Of a stretch of DNA of 64,000 nt, positions 50,622-59,747 are shown piece by piece. Both the position numbers and the translations under genes were made by a program. A model generated the notes under the pieces. The model did no database searches and was not told the DNA's origin. It saw only the letters and a program-made list of their open reading frames with translations. Each line of letters opens with the position of its first letter. Positions within the stretch are counted from its first letter, which is position 1. The stretch is from CAITZA01 sp937915285 (lineage in GTDB: Bacteria > Desulfobacterota > Desulfomonilia > Desulfomonilales > Desulfomonilaceae), in the NCBI GenBank assembly GCA_036821825.1, contig DAISIV010000008.1, forward strand, positions 1 through 64,000. The letters are read 5' to 3'.

Positions 50622-51215
50622 ATGACTGAAAAAAGTAATCAAGAAGAAACGGTCCAGGATAGTCGGTCAATCCAGGACAAATGGTCTTTCAGGATTCAGC
50701 CTGCCTCAAAGTCATATGATTACGGTGTTTCGTCATCGGCGGATCAGCCCCGGTATTCCGGCATAAACAGCCCCACCCAACTTACGGCAGCCATTGAAAA
50801 CCTTTTTTCTAGCCAGTATCTGTCGGTTCTTTCCACCCAGAATCAAGGAGCGCCTTACGGAAATCTGGTTGCCTTTGCTAGCGCTGACTCGCTGACCAGA
50901 CTTATTTTTGTGACTCCCAAGGCCACCAGAAAATTCTCAAATATTGTTTCAGAACCCCGGGTTGCTATGGTGATCGACAACCGTTCCAACAACAACATCG
51001 ACTTCAGCAGCGCAATTGCGGTCACTGCCACCGGACGCGCTCAGGAATCCACCCCCCCACAAAGGGCCAGATTCCTGGAGATATTCCTTGCCAAGCATCC
51101 CCATCTGAAGGAATTTGCTGAATCTCCAAGTTGCGCCGTTATTTCAATTGACGTTGAGACCTATTATTGTGTTTACCGCTTCCAAAATGTCATGGAGTTG
51201 CACCTCAACAAATGA
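50622..51215 (+). CDS. Pyridoxamine-phosphate-oxidase-like flavin-binding protein
   Basis: A 197-residue protein. After about 55 polar residues a split-barrel PNPOx-like domain follows: Q-Y-L-S-V-L-S-T, G-A-P-Y-G-N-L-V-A-F, F-V-T-P-K-A-T-R-K-F-S-N-I and V-A-M-V-I-D-N-R. Family members bind FMN, F420 or haem. The end (Y-Y-C-V-Y-R-F-Q-N-V-M-E-L) is typical. Its stop overlaps the start of the dikinase-like gene (ATGA), so the two proteins are made together. Substrate unknown. Confidence 0.85.
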   Translation: MTEKSNQEETVQDSRSIQDKWSFRIQPASKSYDYGVSSSADQPRYSGINSPTQLTAAIENLFSSQYLSVLSTQNQGAPYGNLVAFASADSLTRLIFVTPKATRKFSNIVSEPRVAMVIDNRSNNNIDFSSAIAVTATGRAQESTPPQRARFLEIFLAKHPHLKEFAESPSCAVISIDVETYYCVYRFQNVMELHLNK

Positions 51216-53350
51216 TCCTGAAAATATCAGACGTTAAAACCGATGGCCTGAATCGTCAGCAAATGGGGGGGAAGGCGTATTGTCTGGCAAAACTGGCAAT
51301 GGCGGGCGTAAGAATTCCGGCCACCTACTTCATACCTTCGGAAACATACAAAGAGTTCACTGCTGAAACCGGAATTTGCGACAGGATAATGGTCGAACTC
51401 AGCCGCAAGGACTTTTCCGACATGCGATGGGAGGAAATTTGGGACGCCGCCCTACGCATCAGGAATCTGTTTATAAAGACTGCTTTTCCTGAAGGTTTGA
51501 AGAAAATTCTTTTGCAATATCTGCCTAGGGAGTTTGAAAGCCATCCAGTTGTTATTCGATCCTCCGGTCTTTTGGAAGACGGCCTCAACGCATCGTTCGC
51601 GGGTTTGCATGAATCCTATGTCAATGTCGTGGGTTCTGAATCAATTTTGGATCATGTTAAACTTGTCTGGGCTTCACTGTGGTCTGACCGGGCATTGATG
51701 TACCGTAATGAGCTAGGCCTGGACCCCCATTCCAGCAGCATGGCCGTAATCATTCAGGAACTGATCGAGGGTCAGAAATCCGGAGTGATTTTCACCAAAA
51801 GTCCTGATGACAAACCTCATTCGATCATCGAGTGCGTTTACGGTTTGAATCAGGGATTGGTTGACGGATCAATTTTTCCTGATCGATGGATATTGAACAG
51901 ATCAACCGGCGATCTTGTTGAATTTCAAGACGCCGGGCGCTCTGAGTGTCTGGTTTCAGACAGCAATGGAGGCATCAAACGACGGCAACTCGACCGTGAA
52001 AAGATACTTAATCCACCATTAAATTTATCCGAAATCCCAAAAGTTTACGAGCTTGGAATTTTTTGCGAATCTCTTTTCGGTCATCCCCAGGACGTTGAAT
52101 GGACTTTTCTCGATGAAGATCTGATAGCCCTCCAATCAAGACCCATATCTTCACTGAAGGAAGACTCCGGTGATCAGCGGGTGTGGTACAGGAGCCTTGT
52201 CAGAAGCTTTGACAATCTAAGGACTCTGCGCCAGAAAATAAGCTCCCGATTGATACCTGAAATGATCGAGACAGCGGACAGGCTTTCGCAACAAACACTT
52301 GAGGATCTCACCGATTCAGAATTGGGGGATGAAATCCAGCGTCGGATTGAAGCAGTTGAGGAATGGACCGGAGTCTATTGGAAATATTTCATTCCTTTCG
52401 CTCATGGAATTCGACTTTTTGGCCAGTTTTACAATGATTCCGTAAAACCTGATGATCCCTATGAATTCATGTCCCTTCTTGTCCAGACCAATATGCTGAG
52501 CCTGGAAAGGAACCGGACATTGAAACAGATGGCCACGGAACTCGGTAGCCGACCACCTACCTCAGCTACGACTACGGTTGGATCAAGAGAAAATCATCAG
52601 CCATGGGATGAATGGTTGTCGGAGTATTTGAAAGGCGATCAAATCTCCCAGGAATTCTTTGATTTTCTAAAACAGTATGAGAGGGTCGATCTCAAAGCTA
52701 ATAACAGCTTCCAGAAGCCGGTTGAGCACCTCATCGAGGATTTCTTGGGAAAATTTGAAGGTGAGGCAAAAGCCAGAGCAACGGAAATACTGGACCTAGC
52801 CAGATACAGTTATCGGCTTAGAGATGATGACAACATATATCTTGGCCGAATCGAAAGTCAGCTCGCCACTGCGGTGAATTATGGTGTTGAAAGGCTGTCA
52901 GCACAGGGATATAAGCAATCCAAAAACATTAAATCCAATCAAGTGGCACAGGCGCTCAAAGATCCTTTTTACAGGCCAATCCATGAACCAACTGTAACAA
53001 CTCAAAAACCTGATCTGTTCAGATCGAAGGTCCGTCAGTTGAGAGGCCAGCCGGCCGGGCCAGGGTTTGCCTCAGGTATGGCCAGGGTAATACATGACAA
53101 TTCGGACTTGCTTAAGTTTAAGGCTGGTGAAATCATGGTTTGTGACGCAATTGATCCAAACATGACCTTCGTTGTGCCTCTTTGCTCGGCCATTGTAGAA
53201 AGGCGGGGAGGAATGCTCATACACGGAGCCATCATAGCTCGTGAATATGGCTTGCCATGTGTTACAGGGGTCCCGGAAGCCTCCAGTTTGATCAACACCG
53301 GGGATAGGATCTCTGTAGATGGATATCTTGGATTGGTCACTATAGGCTGA
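51212..53350 (+). CDS. PEP-synthase/rifampin-phosphotransferase-like dikinase lacking the PEP barrel
   Basis: A 712-residue protein. Residues 1-320 form a PPDK_N-type ATP-grasp domain (M-G-G-K-A-Y-C-L-A-K-L, V-I-R-S-S-G-L-L-E-D, Q-E-L-I-E-G-Q-K-S-G-V). A middle of about 290 residues has no match I know. The C-terminal swivelling domain carries the phospho-His671 in G-G-M-L-I-H-G-A-I-I-A-R-E. The C-terminal PEP/pyruvate-binding barrel of PEP synthase is absent. This order matches rifampin phosphotransferase-type enzymes, so the middle domain probably binds a different phosphate acceptor. It is coupled to the PNPOx-like gene. Confidence 0.82.
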   Translation: MILKISDVKTDGLNRQQMGGKAYCLAKLAMAGVRIPATYFIPSETYKEFTAETGICDRIMVELSRKDFSDMRWEEIWDAALRIRNLFIKTAFPEGLKKILLQYLPREFESHPVVIRSSGLLEDGLNASFAGLHESYVNVVGSESILDHVKLVWASLWSDRALMYRNELGLDPHSSSMAVIIQELIEGQKSGVIFTKSPDDKPHSIIECVYGLNQGLVDGSIFPDRWILNRSTGDLVEFQDAGRSECLVSDSNGGIKRRQLDREKILNPPLNLSEIPKVYELGIFCESLFGHPQDVEWTFLDEDLIALQSRPISSLKEDSGDQRVWYRSLVRSFDNLRTLRQKISSRLIPEMIETADRLSQQTLEDLTDSELGDEIQRRIEAVEEWTGVYWKYFIPFAHGIRLFGQFYNDSVKPDDPYEFMSLLVQTNMLSLERNRTLKQMATELGSRPPTSATTTVGSRENHQPWDEWLSEYLKGDQISQEFFDFLKQYERVDLKANNSFQKPVEHLIEDFLGKFEGEAKARATEILDLARYSYRLRDDDNIYLGRIESQLATAVNYGVERLSAQGYKQSKNIKSNQVAQALKDPFYRPIHEPTVTTQKPDLFRSKVRQLRGQPAGPGFASGMARVIHDNSDLLKFKAGEIMVCDAIDPNMTFVVPLCSAIVERRGGMLIHGAIIAREYGLPCVTGVPEASSLINTGDRISVDGYLGLVTIG

Positions 53351-53364
53351 ATAAATTTTCCGCA

Positions 53365-53703
53365 ATGCGGGAGTTTAAATCGTTTATGTTTCAGGGCACA
53401 GCCGGGACAATTTTTTGGAAGGAACCACTGTTGCTAAAAATATGGTCTAGGGTAACTATAGTTGTAGGGGCCTTGATGGGCACGATTCCCTTGTTTCACG
53501 TACTGGAAATGTACAGCGCACATTCGAGCAAGGGGCAGTCCCTGGCCGGCGCTCTTTTTTTTGAATTCGGTGTCATGACTTGGCTGATTTACGGAATACT
53601 GAAGAAAGATCGCATAATAACTGCTTGCAACGGGATTGCCGTGTTTTTTGGACTGATATACGTTTTCGCAATAATCTATTATGCTGAGCATAACTTACGC
53701 TGA
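53365..53703 (+). CDS. SemiSWEET-like sugar transporter subunit
   Basis: A protein of 105-112 residues with three transmembrane helices and the MtN3/SWEET repeat pattern: a Pro in helix 1 (G-T-I-P-L-F-H-V-L-E-M-Y), the K-G-Q-S-L loop, W-L-I-Y-G-I-L in helix 2 and A-C-N in helix 3. SemiSWEETs dimerise to move sugars across the membrane passively. Starts ATG 53365 or ATG 53386 are both possible; GGAG near 53370 is far from the second. No sugar metabolism genes adjoin. Confidence 0.75.
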   Translation: MREFKSFMFQGTAGTIFWKEPLLLKIWSRVTIVVGALMGTIPLFHVLEMYSAHSSKGQSLAGALFFEFGVMTWLIYGILKKDRIITACNGIAVFFGLIYVFAIIYYAEHNLR

Positions 53704-53945
53704 GAAGTCCTGGACCAAACCTTAACAGGTTTGTCAACTGTCCCAACCGCATGGACAAAAAATGCAATTTCCAATATAACCCTGGCCAAGAAAACGGCTC
53801 TCAATGAAGCCACTGCCATATATGACCCCGGCCATACTCTTCCCGGCGCAATTCGGCAGTCTCTTCTGCAGAAACACGTGAGAAGCCATATGATTGAAAT
53901 TTGTATTGCACAACCGACCAAGGTGGATTTTTCAGGAGCTGCCAA

Positions 53946-55361
53946 ATGATTCATGAATCAGGAAAAGGCGAAATCAGGGTAGGAAAACATGATCTGGCCG
54001 ATCCTTCAAAACTTTTTTTGATAGCGGGGCCGTGCGTAATAGAGTCCGAGTCTCTGGTGATGAAAGTAGCAGAAGAAGTCACCCGGGTAGGTGAGGATCT
54101 TAACATACCGGTTTTATTCAAGTCATCATTTGATAAGGCTAACAGGACCTCGATCGATTCCTTCAGAGGGCCTGGTATAATTAAGGGGCTGGACATACTA
54201 CAGAAAGTCCGGGAAAAATTTGGGATACCGGTCGTGTCTGATATCCATGTGCCTGACCAGGCTGCAGTCGCTGGGCAAGTCCTGGACGTCATACAAATAC
54301 CGGCTTTTCTGTCTAGACAGACTGATTTGCTTGTAGCTGCGGCTCAGACCGGAAAAGTGGTCAACATAAAAAAAGGTCAGTTCCAGGCGCCGGAGGATAT
54401 GATCCACGCCATTAAGAAAGTCGGTAGCGCTGGATCTGGAAAAATCCTGATCACGGAGAGAGGGTCCAGCTTTGGATACCATGATCTTGTTGTAGACATG
54501 CGTTCGATTCCAGGCATGAAAAAATTCGGATATCCTGTAGTCTTTGACGCTACGCACTCAGCCCAGAAACCGAGCGCGGCAAACGGCAAATCCGGAGGAA
54601 ACAGGGAGCTTGCAGGGCCTTTGGCCATGGCGGCGGTTGCCGCTGGAGCCAACGGCGTATTCATAGAAACACATCCCGATCCGGACTCGGCTCTTTGCGA
54701 TGGACCAAACTCTCTGAGCCTGGCTTCCTTGAAAGAACTCGTATCAAAATTGGCGATGATTCATTCAATATCAAATTCCGGGAGCTTGCCGTCAAACATG
54801 GCTGAACCGACATTTCAATCCTTTGGCGGGGAGAGACGTGGAGCATTGTCAGACAAGCTTTCGCGGATAAGGCTGATAATTTTCGATGTGGATGGGATAC
54901 TTACGGATGGTCGTATTATTTTTGGGAATAATGACATCGAGATTAAATCCTTTGATGTAAGGGATGGACATGGTATAAAGATTGCTAAGAGATTTGGCCT
55001 GGATATAGCTTTAGTCACCGGCCGCAGTTCCAAGTCTGTCAAGTGGAGAGCCTCGGATCTTGGCGTTGATCATGTCTACCAGGGAATCTGGGACAAGAAA
55101 CCTGTTTTTGAGAGAATTGTCCAACAGATTGGAATTGATAACGACCAGGTTGCAGTGGTAGGTGATGACATAGTTGACATTCCGATGATGAGATTGGCTG
55201 GCGTCTCCTTCACTGTTCCTGAGGCGCCTATGGAAGTTGTCTCGGCGGCAGACGTGGTTACGAGGCATTCCGGTGGTAGAGGGGCTGCTCGTGAGGTCGT
55301 TGAAATGATCCTGAAAGCCCAGGGGAAATGGGAACAGGCTATGAGCCGGTATTACAGGTAA
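53946..55361 (+). CDS. Fused KdsA-KdsC: Kdo-8-phosphate synthase and phosphatase
   Basis: One frame of 471 residues. Residues 1-285 are KdsA (I-A-G-P-C-V-I-E-S-E, F-K-S-S-F-D-K-A-N-R-T-S, Q-I-P-A-F-L-S-R-Q, F-D-A-T-H-S), which condenses PEP with arabinose-5-phosphate. After a short linker, residues 305-471 are a KdsC HAD phosphatase: F-D-V-D-G-I-L-T-D-G (first Asp at 314), V-T-G-R-S-S, V-G-D-D-I-V-D-I-P-M-M and the R-G-A-A-R-E-V tail. Both active sites look intact. AGGAG precedes ATG 53946. The lpt genes follow, as after kdsC in many Gram-negatives. KdsD is not adjacent. Confidence 0.93.
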   Translation: MIHESGKGEIRVGKHDLADPSKLFLIAGPCVIESESLVMKVAEEVTRVGEDLNIPVLFKSSFDKANRTSIDSFRGPGIIKGLDILQKVREKFGIPVVSDIHVPDQAAVAGQVLDVIQIPAFLSRQTDLLVAAAQTGKVVNIKKGQFQAPEDMIHAIKKVGSAGSGKILITERGSSFGYHDLVVDMRSIPGMKKFGYPVVFDATHSAQKPSAANGKSGGNRELAGPLAMAAVAAGANGVFIETHPDPDSALCDGPNSLSLASLKELVSKLAMIHSISNSGSLPSNMAEPTFQSFGGERRGALSDKLSRIRLIIFDVDGILTDGRIIFGNNDIEIKSFDVRDGHGIKIAKRFGLDIALVTGRSSKSVKWRASDLGVDHVYQGIWDKKPVFERIVQQIGIDNDQVAVVGDDIVDIPMMRLAGVSFTVPEAPMEVVSAADVVTRHSGGRGAAREVVEMILKAQGKWEQAMSRYYR

Positions 55362-55393
55362 GTTTCCTGAAAGGCGCAAGGAATGACGAGGCC

Positions 55394-56041
55394 ATGGGCC
55401 CTGAAATGCAAAATATCCAGGACAAACGCATAAATCATAGGGAAATTGAGCGGTGGTACAGACTCAAGAATATGAGAAAGGCCATACAGGCTCTGGCGTT
55501 TGCGTCCATTATTGCAATGATATCGGGATTTGCGATTTCCAGATACACGAGTGAACCTGAGCCAATTTTTAAGCCGTCCAATTTGTCTGAGCCTGGCATT
55601 AAGGTTGAAAAATTTTCCTACTCTTCAGTAGGCGCTCATCAATGGGATCTGGAGGCTTCTTCAGCCACTGTCGCTGAAGCCATGGATCATGTCGAACTGA
55701 AATTGCCAAGAATTGTCTACTATACAGGTGATGGGTCAAAAATTCTTCTCAATGCAGATACGGGTAACCTCGACAAAAAGGCAGGGACAGTAACAGCCAA
55801 GGGTGGTGTGACCATAAAATTCAATGACTTTATGTTTCGGACCCATGACATAAATTATTCACAGGGAACACTCGAAGCTCAAGCGTCTGAGTCGATTTTC
55901 ATGGAAGGCGCAGACATGAAACTATCCGGCAAAGGGTTGAGATTGTTTGTGGACAAAGAAGAGGTTATAATTGAACAAGACGTTAAGGCGAGTTTGTTCA
56001 ACGTGAAATGGGTCGAGCGTGGTAAAAAACTTCCTATTTGA
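55394..56041 (+). CDS. lptC: LptC, LPS-transport periplasmic bridge protein
   Basis: A 215-residue protein with one N-terminal transmembrane helix (about 27-47) and a periplasmic beta-jellyroll domain typical of LptC (I-K-V-E-K-F-S-Y ... A-S-S-A-T-V-A ... G-D-G-S-K-I-L-L-N-A-D-T-G). It anchors the LptB2FG transporter to the LptA bridge. ATG 55394 is the best start (GACGAGG just upstream); the longer frame starts inside kdsAC. The next gene is lptA. Confidence 0.88.
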   Translation: MGPEMQNIQDKRINHREIERWYRLKNMRKAIQALAFASIIAMISGFAISRYTSEPEPIFKPSNLSEPGIKVEKFSYSSVGAHQWDLEASSATVAEAMDHVELKLPRIVYYTGDGSKILLNADTGNLDKKAGTVTAKGGVTIKFNDFMFRTHDINYSQGTLEAQASESIFMEGADMKLSGKGLRLFVDKEEVIIEQDVKASLFNVKWVERGKKLPI

Positions 56042-56059
56042 CGGATTAATCATAGATCG

Positions 56060-56647
56060 ATGAGAACAGCTTCTGTCCTAGTTACTTTTATGATTCTGCT
56101 GGCTGTTGCCAACACCTGTCTGGCTCAGGGTGGCGATTATCTGTCGTTAGGACCTGATTCCGACCAACCCATCAATATTACTTCCAAACGTTTTTCCGCT
56201 AAAAACATTGCCGGAGGTAAAGAAGTAAATTTCGATGGAACGGTGAAGGTTCAACAGGGTGATTTGACCCTTACCTGTGATCGTCTCACCATACTGTATG
56301 ACGAGAAGCATGGCTCAGGTAACGGATCTACCGCACTCAAGAAAGCGTCAAAGGAATTGCAGACGGCGAGCGGAATTAAATCGATAATAGCCTCCGGAAA
56401 TGTCAAAATAGTCCAGAACGACAGGATGGCGACAGCCGGAAAGGCAGTTTTCGACAACTTGAAAAGAACCATAGCGCTTTCGGAGGGTCCTCCACGATTG
56501 TGGCAGGGACCGGATGCGCTATCCGCCCAGAATATCATTATCTATCTCGATGAAAATCGTTCGGAGCTTGCAGGAGGAGATGACACCCTAATCACTGCCG
56601 TAATCAATCCATCCAAGCAGAAAAAAGAAAAAGAGAAGGAGAAGTAG
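56060..56647 (+). CDS. lptA: LptA, periplasmic LPS-transport bridge
   Basis: A 195-residue protein with a signal peptide (cleavage near A-Q-G, about residue 22-24) and one OstA/LptA jellyroll (I-N-I-T-S-K-R-F-S-A ... V-N-F-D-G-T-V-K-V-Q-Q-G-D-L-T-L-T-C-D-R-L ... I-I-A-S-G-N-V-K-I). LptA polymerises into the bridge carrying LPS to the outer membrane. The C-terminus ends in a highly basic/acidic K-E-K-E-K-E tail. It lies 18 bases after lptC. Confidence 0.92.
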   Translation: MRTASVLVTFMILLAVANTCLAQGGDYLSLGPDSDQPINITSKRFSAKNIAGGKEVNFDGTVKVQQGDLTLTCDRLTILYDEKHGSGNGSTALKKASKELQTASGIKSIIASGNVKIVQNDRMATAGKAVFDNLKRTIALSEGPPRLWQGPDALSAQNIIIYLDENRSELAGGDDTLITAVINPSKQKKEKEKEK

Positions 56648-56664
56648 TCGCGAGCGCTATAGAA

Positions 56665-57378
56665 TTGACAGCTCGGGGCCTCGTCAAGGAATACTCCGGT
56701 CGGCGCGTGGTAGACAATGTCAGCCTGCGTATTGAATCCGGGAGTGTGGTTGGACTTTTGGGGCCTAACGGCGCAGGAAAGACGACGACCTTCTACATGA
56801 TTACCGGATTGGTCAGACCTGACATGGGAGAAGTTTATCTGGATGGTCAGGACATTTCAGATTTGCCTGTGTATTTACGCGCCAGGCTTGGCATCAGTTA
56901 TCTGCCTCAGGAAACTTCGGTGTTTCGCAAGCTGACGGTCGCCCAAAATATTATGGCTATTCTGGAGACGGTTGAACCGGATAAAAAAAAGCGGAATGAA
57001 CGTTTGGAAGAGCTTCTAGCCGAACTGGACATCACCAGGCTACGGGACCAGAAGGCTGAAAGCCTTTCAGGAGGACAGAAACGACGACTGGAGATCACCA
57101 GAGCCCTTGTAATAAATCCCAGTTTCATGCTTCTGGATGAGCCCTTTGCCGGTCTGGATCCAATAGTCGTACTGGAAATTCAGAAAATCATCGCTACTCT
57201 TAAAGAAAGAGGAATCGGAGTGATTATAACGGATCACAACACTAGAGAGACTTTGGGAGTATGTGATATAATATATCTTTTGGATAAAGGAAAAATTCTA
57301 GAGCAAGGTGACCCTCAGAAAATAGCTTCCAGTGAAACGGCTAGGGAAGTTTACCTCGGCAAACAATTTACGATGTAG
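56665..57378 (+). CDS. lptB: LptB, LPS-export ABC ATPase
   Basis: A 237-residue ABC ATPase: Walker A G-P-N-G-A-G-K-T-T-T, Q-loop Y-L-P-Q-E-T-S-V-F-R, signature L-S-G-G-Q-K-R-R and Walker B L-L-D-E-P-F-A-G-L-D, then I-T-D-H-N-T-R-E-T-L as in LptB. It powers LPS extraction with LptFG. The first canonical codon is TTG 56665, three residues short of the E. coli N-terminus. The only good ribosome site (AAGGAG, 56637-56642) is spaced for codons near 56647-56650, where no ATG, GTG or TTG exists. Confidence 0.92.
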   Translation: MTARGLVKEYSGRRVVDNVSLRIESGSVVGLLGPNGAGKTTTFYMITGLVRPDMGEVYLDGQDISDLPVYLRARLGISYLPQETSVFRKLTVAQNIMAILETVEPDKKKRNERLEELLAELDITRLRDQKAESLSGGQKRRLEITRALVINPSFMLLDEPFAGLDPIVVLEIQKIIATLKERGIGVIITDHNTRETLGVCDIIYLLDKGKILEQGDPQKIASSETAREVYLGKQFTM

Positions 57379-57394
57379 CTGAAAAAAACAGATC

Positions 57395-58825
57395 ATGGCT
57401 CTTCAAATAAAACAACAGTTGCGTCAGATCCAGCAGTTGGTGATGACGCCCCAGCTTCAACAGGCCATAAAACTGCTCCAGTATAATCATCTGGAGATGA
57501 TAGGCGCTTTGGAGCAGGAACTCAAAGAGAATCCCATGCTTGAAATAGGTTCATATGATGAACCTCTGGCAAGCCAGGATGAGCCTTTCCATAATGATCT
57601 GGGATCACTCGAGCAGATGGTGGCTGAACCCAAACAACCGGAAGGCGACTTTTTCGATGTTGACTGGGAAAACTATCTCGAAAGCTACGGCGCTGACTAT
57701 CAACCCAAACAAAGGGATTTTTCTGAAATAAATCCCCTTGAAAACATGACTTCATATAAAACTAACCTCTTTAGATACCTCCTTGAACAACTTCAATTGA
57801 GCAGGGTTGAAGGGATTGAGAGGCAAATAGCTTTGGAGATCATAGGCAATGTCACTGACCAGGGCTATCTTGACATCTCGACGGAGGACCTGGCCAGCAG
57901 CCTGTCTGTATCGGTTGAACAAGTGGAGAAGGTATTGTCGATGGTTCAGGAATTCGAACCACGTGGAGTTGCCGCCAGAGATCTCAGAGAATGTCTGATT
58001 ATTCAGGCAAAGGCCATGGAAGACGGCAATCCGGTTGTCATGAACATACTTGAAAACGCCTTTGATTTGCTTCAAGTGGGAAAGTTTGACCAGATAGCCA
58101 AGAAACTGAAAGTCAGTATGGAAGAGGTTAAGGAGGCAGCCAAGATAATATCAAAATTTGAACCCAAGCCGGGACGACCTTTCATTGGATCCGACACTGT
58201 ATACGTTCAGCCCGACATATTCGTTTTCAAAATGGGGAAAGATTACTCGGTAGTTGTAAATGACGACGGTCTACCCAGGCTTAAAATAAGCTCAATGTTC
58301 CAGAAAGAACTTTACAATGGTTCGTCAAACCCGAAGGCCAAGGAATACATTCAGGATAAGATGCGCAGCGCCATATGGCTCATAAAAAGTATTCATCAAC
58401 GCCAAAGGACTATCTATAAGACGACCAAATCCATAATAAAATTTCAGAGAGAATTTTTTGATAAAGGTATAGACTACTTAAAGCCGTTGGTGCTCAAGGA
58501 TGTAGCTGATGATATTGAGATGCACGAATCCACAATCAGCAGAGTCACCACGAACAAGTATGTTCATACACCACGGGGTGTTTTCGAGTTAAAATTTTTT
58601 TTCAATGCTGGTATTAAACACGGCGCAGAAGAAATAGCTTCTGAATCGGTCAAGAACCAGATAATGAAAATCGTTAAAGGAGAGGACCCGAAAAAGCCGG
58701 TGAGCGACAAAGAAATAGCAGACTATCTTGCTAAGTCTCAAATAATCATAGCTCGCAGAACCGTTGCAAAATATAGAGATATGCTCGGAATCCCTCCGTC
58801 AAGTAAACGCAAGAAGAAATTTTGA
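57395..58825 (+). CDS. rpoN: RNA polymerase sigma-54 factor
   Basis: A 476-residue sigma-54. The N-terminal Gln/Leu-rich activator-interacting region (Q-L-R-Q-I-Q-Q-L-V-M-T-P-Q-L-Q-Q-A-I) is followed by an acidic linker, the core-binding domain and the C-terminal RpoN box A-R-R-T-V-A-K-Y-R (about 453-461). It needs AAA+ activators to start transcription at -24/-12 promoters. I found no convincing -24/-12 site inside the window. It is co-transcribed with lptB (16-base gap). Confidence 0.97.
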   Translation: MALQIKQQLRQIQQLVMTPQLQQAIKLLQYNHLEMIGALEQELKENPMLEIGSYDEPLASQDEPFHNDLGSLEQMVAEPKQPEGDFFDVDWENYLESYGADYQPKQRDFSEINPLENMTSYKTNLFRYLLEQLQLSRVEGIERQIALEIIGNVTDQGYLDISTEDLASSLSVSVEQVEKVLSMVQEFEPRGVAARDLRECLIIQAKAMEDGNPVVMNILENAFDLLQVGKFDQIAKKLKVSMEEVKEAAKIISKFEPKPGRPFIGSDTVYVQPDIFVFKMGKDYSVVVNDDGLPRLKISSMFQKELYNGSSNPKAKEYIQDKMRSAIWLIKSIHQRQRTIYKTTKSIIKFQREFFDKGIDYLKPLVLKDVADDIEMHESTISRVTTNKYVHTPRGVFELKFFFNAGIKHGAEEIASESVKNQIMKIVKGEDPKKPVSDKEIADYLAKSQIIIARRTVAKYRDMLGIPPSSKRKKKF

Positions 58826-58867
58826 GTCTCTCAGCGTTAATGGGAGATCCTTTCAAGGAGGTTTTTT

Positions 58868-59410
58868 ATGCAACTTGCAGTAACTTTCAGACACATGGAG
58901 CCATCGGACGCCTTGAAAAACTATGTTCAGGACCGTACCATGAAGCTTACCAAGTATATTGATCGTCCACTAGAAAGCCAGGTGACCCTGACAGTTCAAA
59001 AGTTCCGACAGATTGCAGATGTCGTGATAAATGCCGATGGTCTAAGGATAGCCGGTCAGGAAGCCCATGAAGACATGTATGCAGCCATCGACCTGGTCAT
59101 GGACAAGATCGAAAGACAGGTAAAGAAATATCGTGAAAAAATTCGAAACCACAAGCCTGTAGCCGGTAAGGAAATCCGATGGAAAAGAGAGGTTTATCAG
59201 CAGGAGAGTTTTGAGGACGACAAAGAGCCGATCATCATTAAAACAGAGAACTATTTTGTCAAACCAATGTCGGTTGATGAAGCCGCGATGCAAATGGATC
59301 TGTCACATCAGGATTTTCTTGTCTTTAACAACGCCTCAACACAGTCAGTAAATGTTATCTACAGGAAAAAAGACGGTAATTATGGCTTGATAGTTCCTCA
59401 AAGTTCATAA
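58868..59410 (+). CDS. hpf: Long-form ribosome hibernation promoting factor
   Basis: A 180-residue protein: an N-terminal S30AE/RaiA domain (about 1-100, binds the 30S decoding region) and a C-terminal dimerisation domain (about 120-178, K-P-M-S-V-D-E-A-A-M-Q-M ... F-L-V-F-N-N-A-S-T-Q-S-V-N-V-I-Y-R), as in long HPFs that form 100S ribosome dimers. Strong ribosome site AAGGAGG before the ATG. The order rpoN-hpf-ptsN is widely conserved. Confidence 0.95.
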   Translation: MQLAVTFRHMEPSDALKNYVQDRTMKLTKYIDRPLESQVTLTVQKFRQIADVVINADGLRIAGQEAHEDMYAAIDLVMDKIERQVKKYREKIRNHKPVAGKEIRWKREVYQQESFEDDKEPIIIKTENYFVKPMSVDEAAMQMDLSHQDFLVFNNASTQSVNVIYRKKDGNYGLIVPQSS

Positions 59411-59747
59411 ACCCCAAGAAGGAGTAATCAGACTTGGGTGATGTCCGAGCATGTGAAACAAGCTGCTGGCTTTGAAGGCTGCTTAAGAAATTACAGTTAA
59501 CCAATCGCGAAAAAATTTATCCTGATCATGAGGGCGTCTGACTAGGCGCCCTTTCGATTGTTTGAGATTTGTATCTGAAATAAGAATCACGACCTGTTAA
59601 TCAGGCATGAAATGTAATTTCAGGCGCTCCACGAAAATTCATGGTTATTGAAAGAATTAAATTTAAATGGCGAAATCGTATGTGTTACGATAACGCATCA
59701 ATCGGACTTTTTTGACTGTAGTCAATTTGAAGTGAGAGTATTTTCCC
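59411..59747. other. Intergenic region between hpf and ptsN
   Basis: About 337 bases. Just after the hpf stop, CCCAAG (59413-59418) and CTTGGG (59433-59438) form an inverted repeat without a T-tract. At 59532-59553 AGGGCG/CGCCCT makes a second hairpin with a weak T-rich tail, a possible terminator. No start-supported ORF is present. ptsN may therefore have its own promoter. Confidence 0.45.

Noticed and set aside
53731..53949. A 72-codon open frame between the SemiSWEET gene and kdsAC
   Set aside because: It begins with TTG without a ribosome site, overlaps the kdsAC start by a few bases and resembles nothing. Treated as intergenic.
57395..58825. Searched for sigma-54 (-24/-12) promoters because rpoN is present
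   Set aside because: No convincing TGGCAC-N5-TTGC site was seen in the intergenic regions I inspected.
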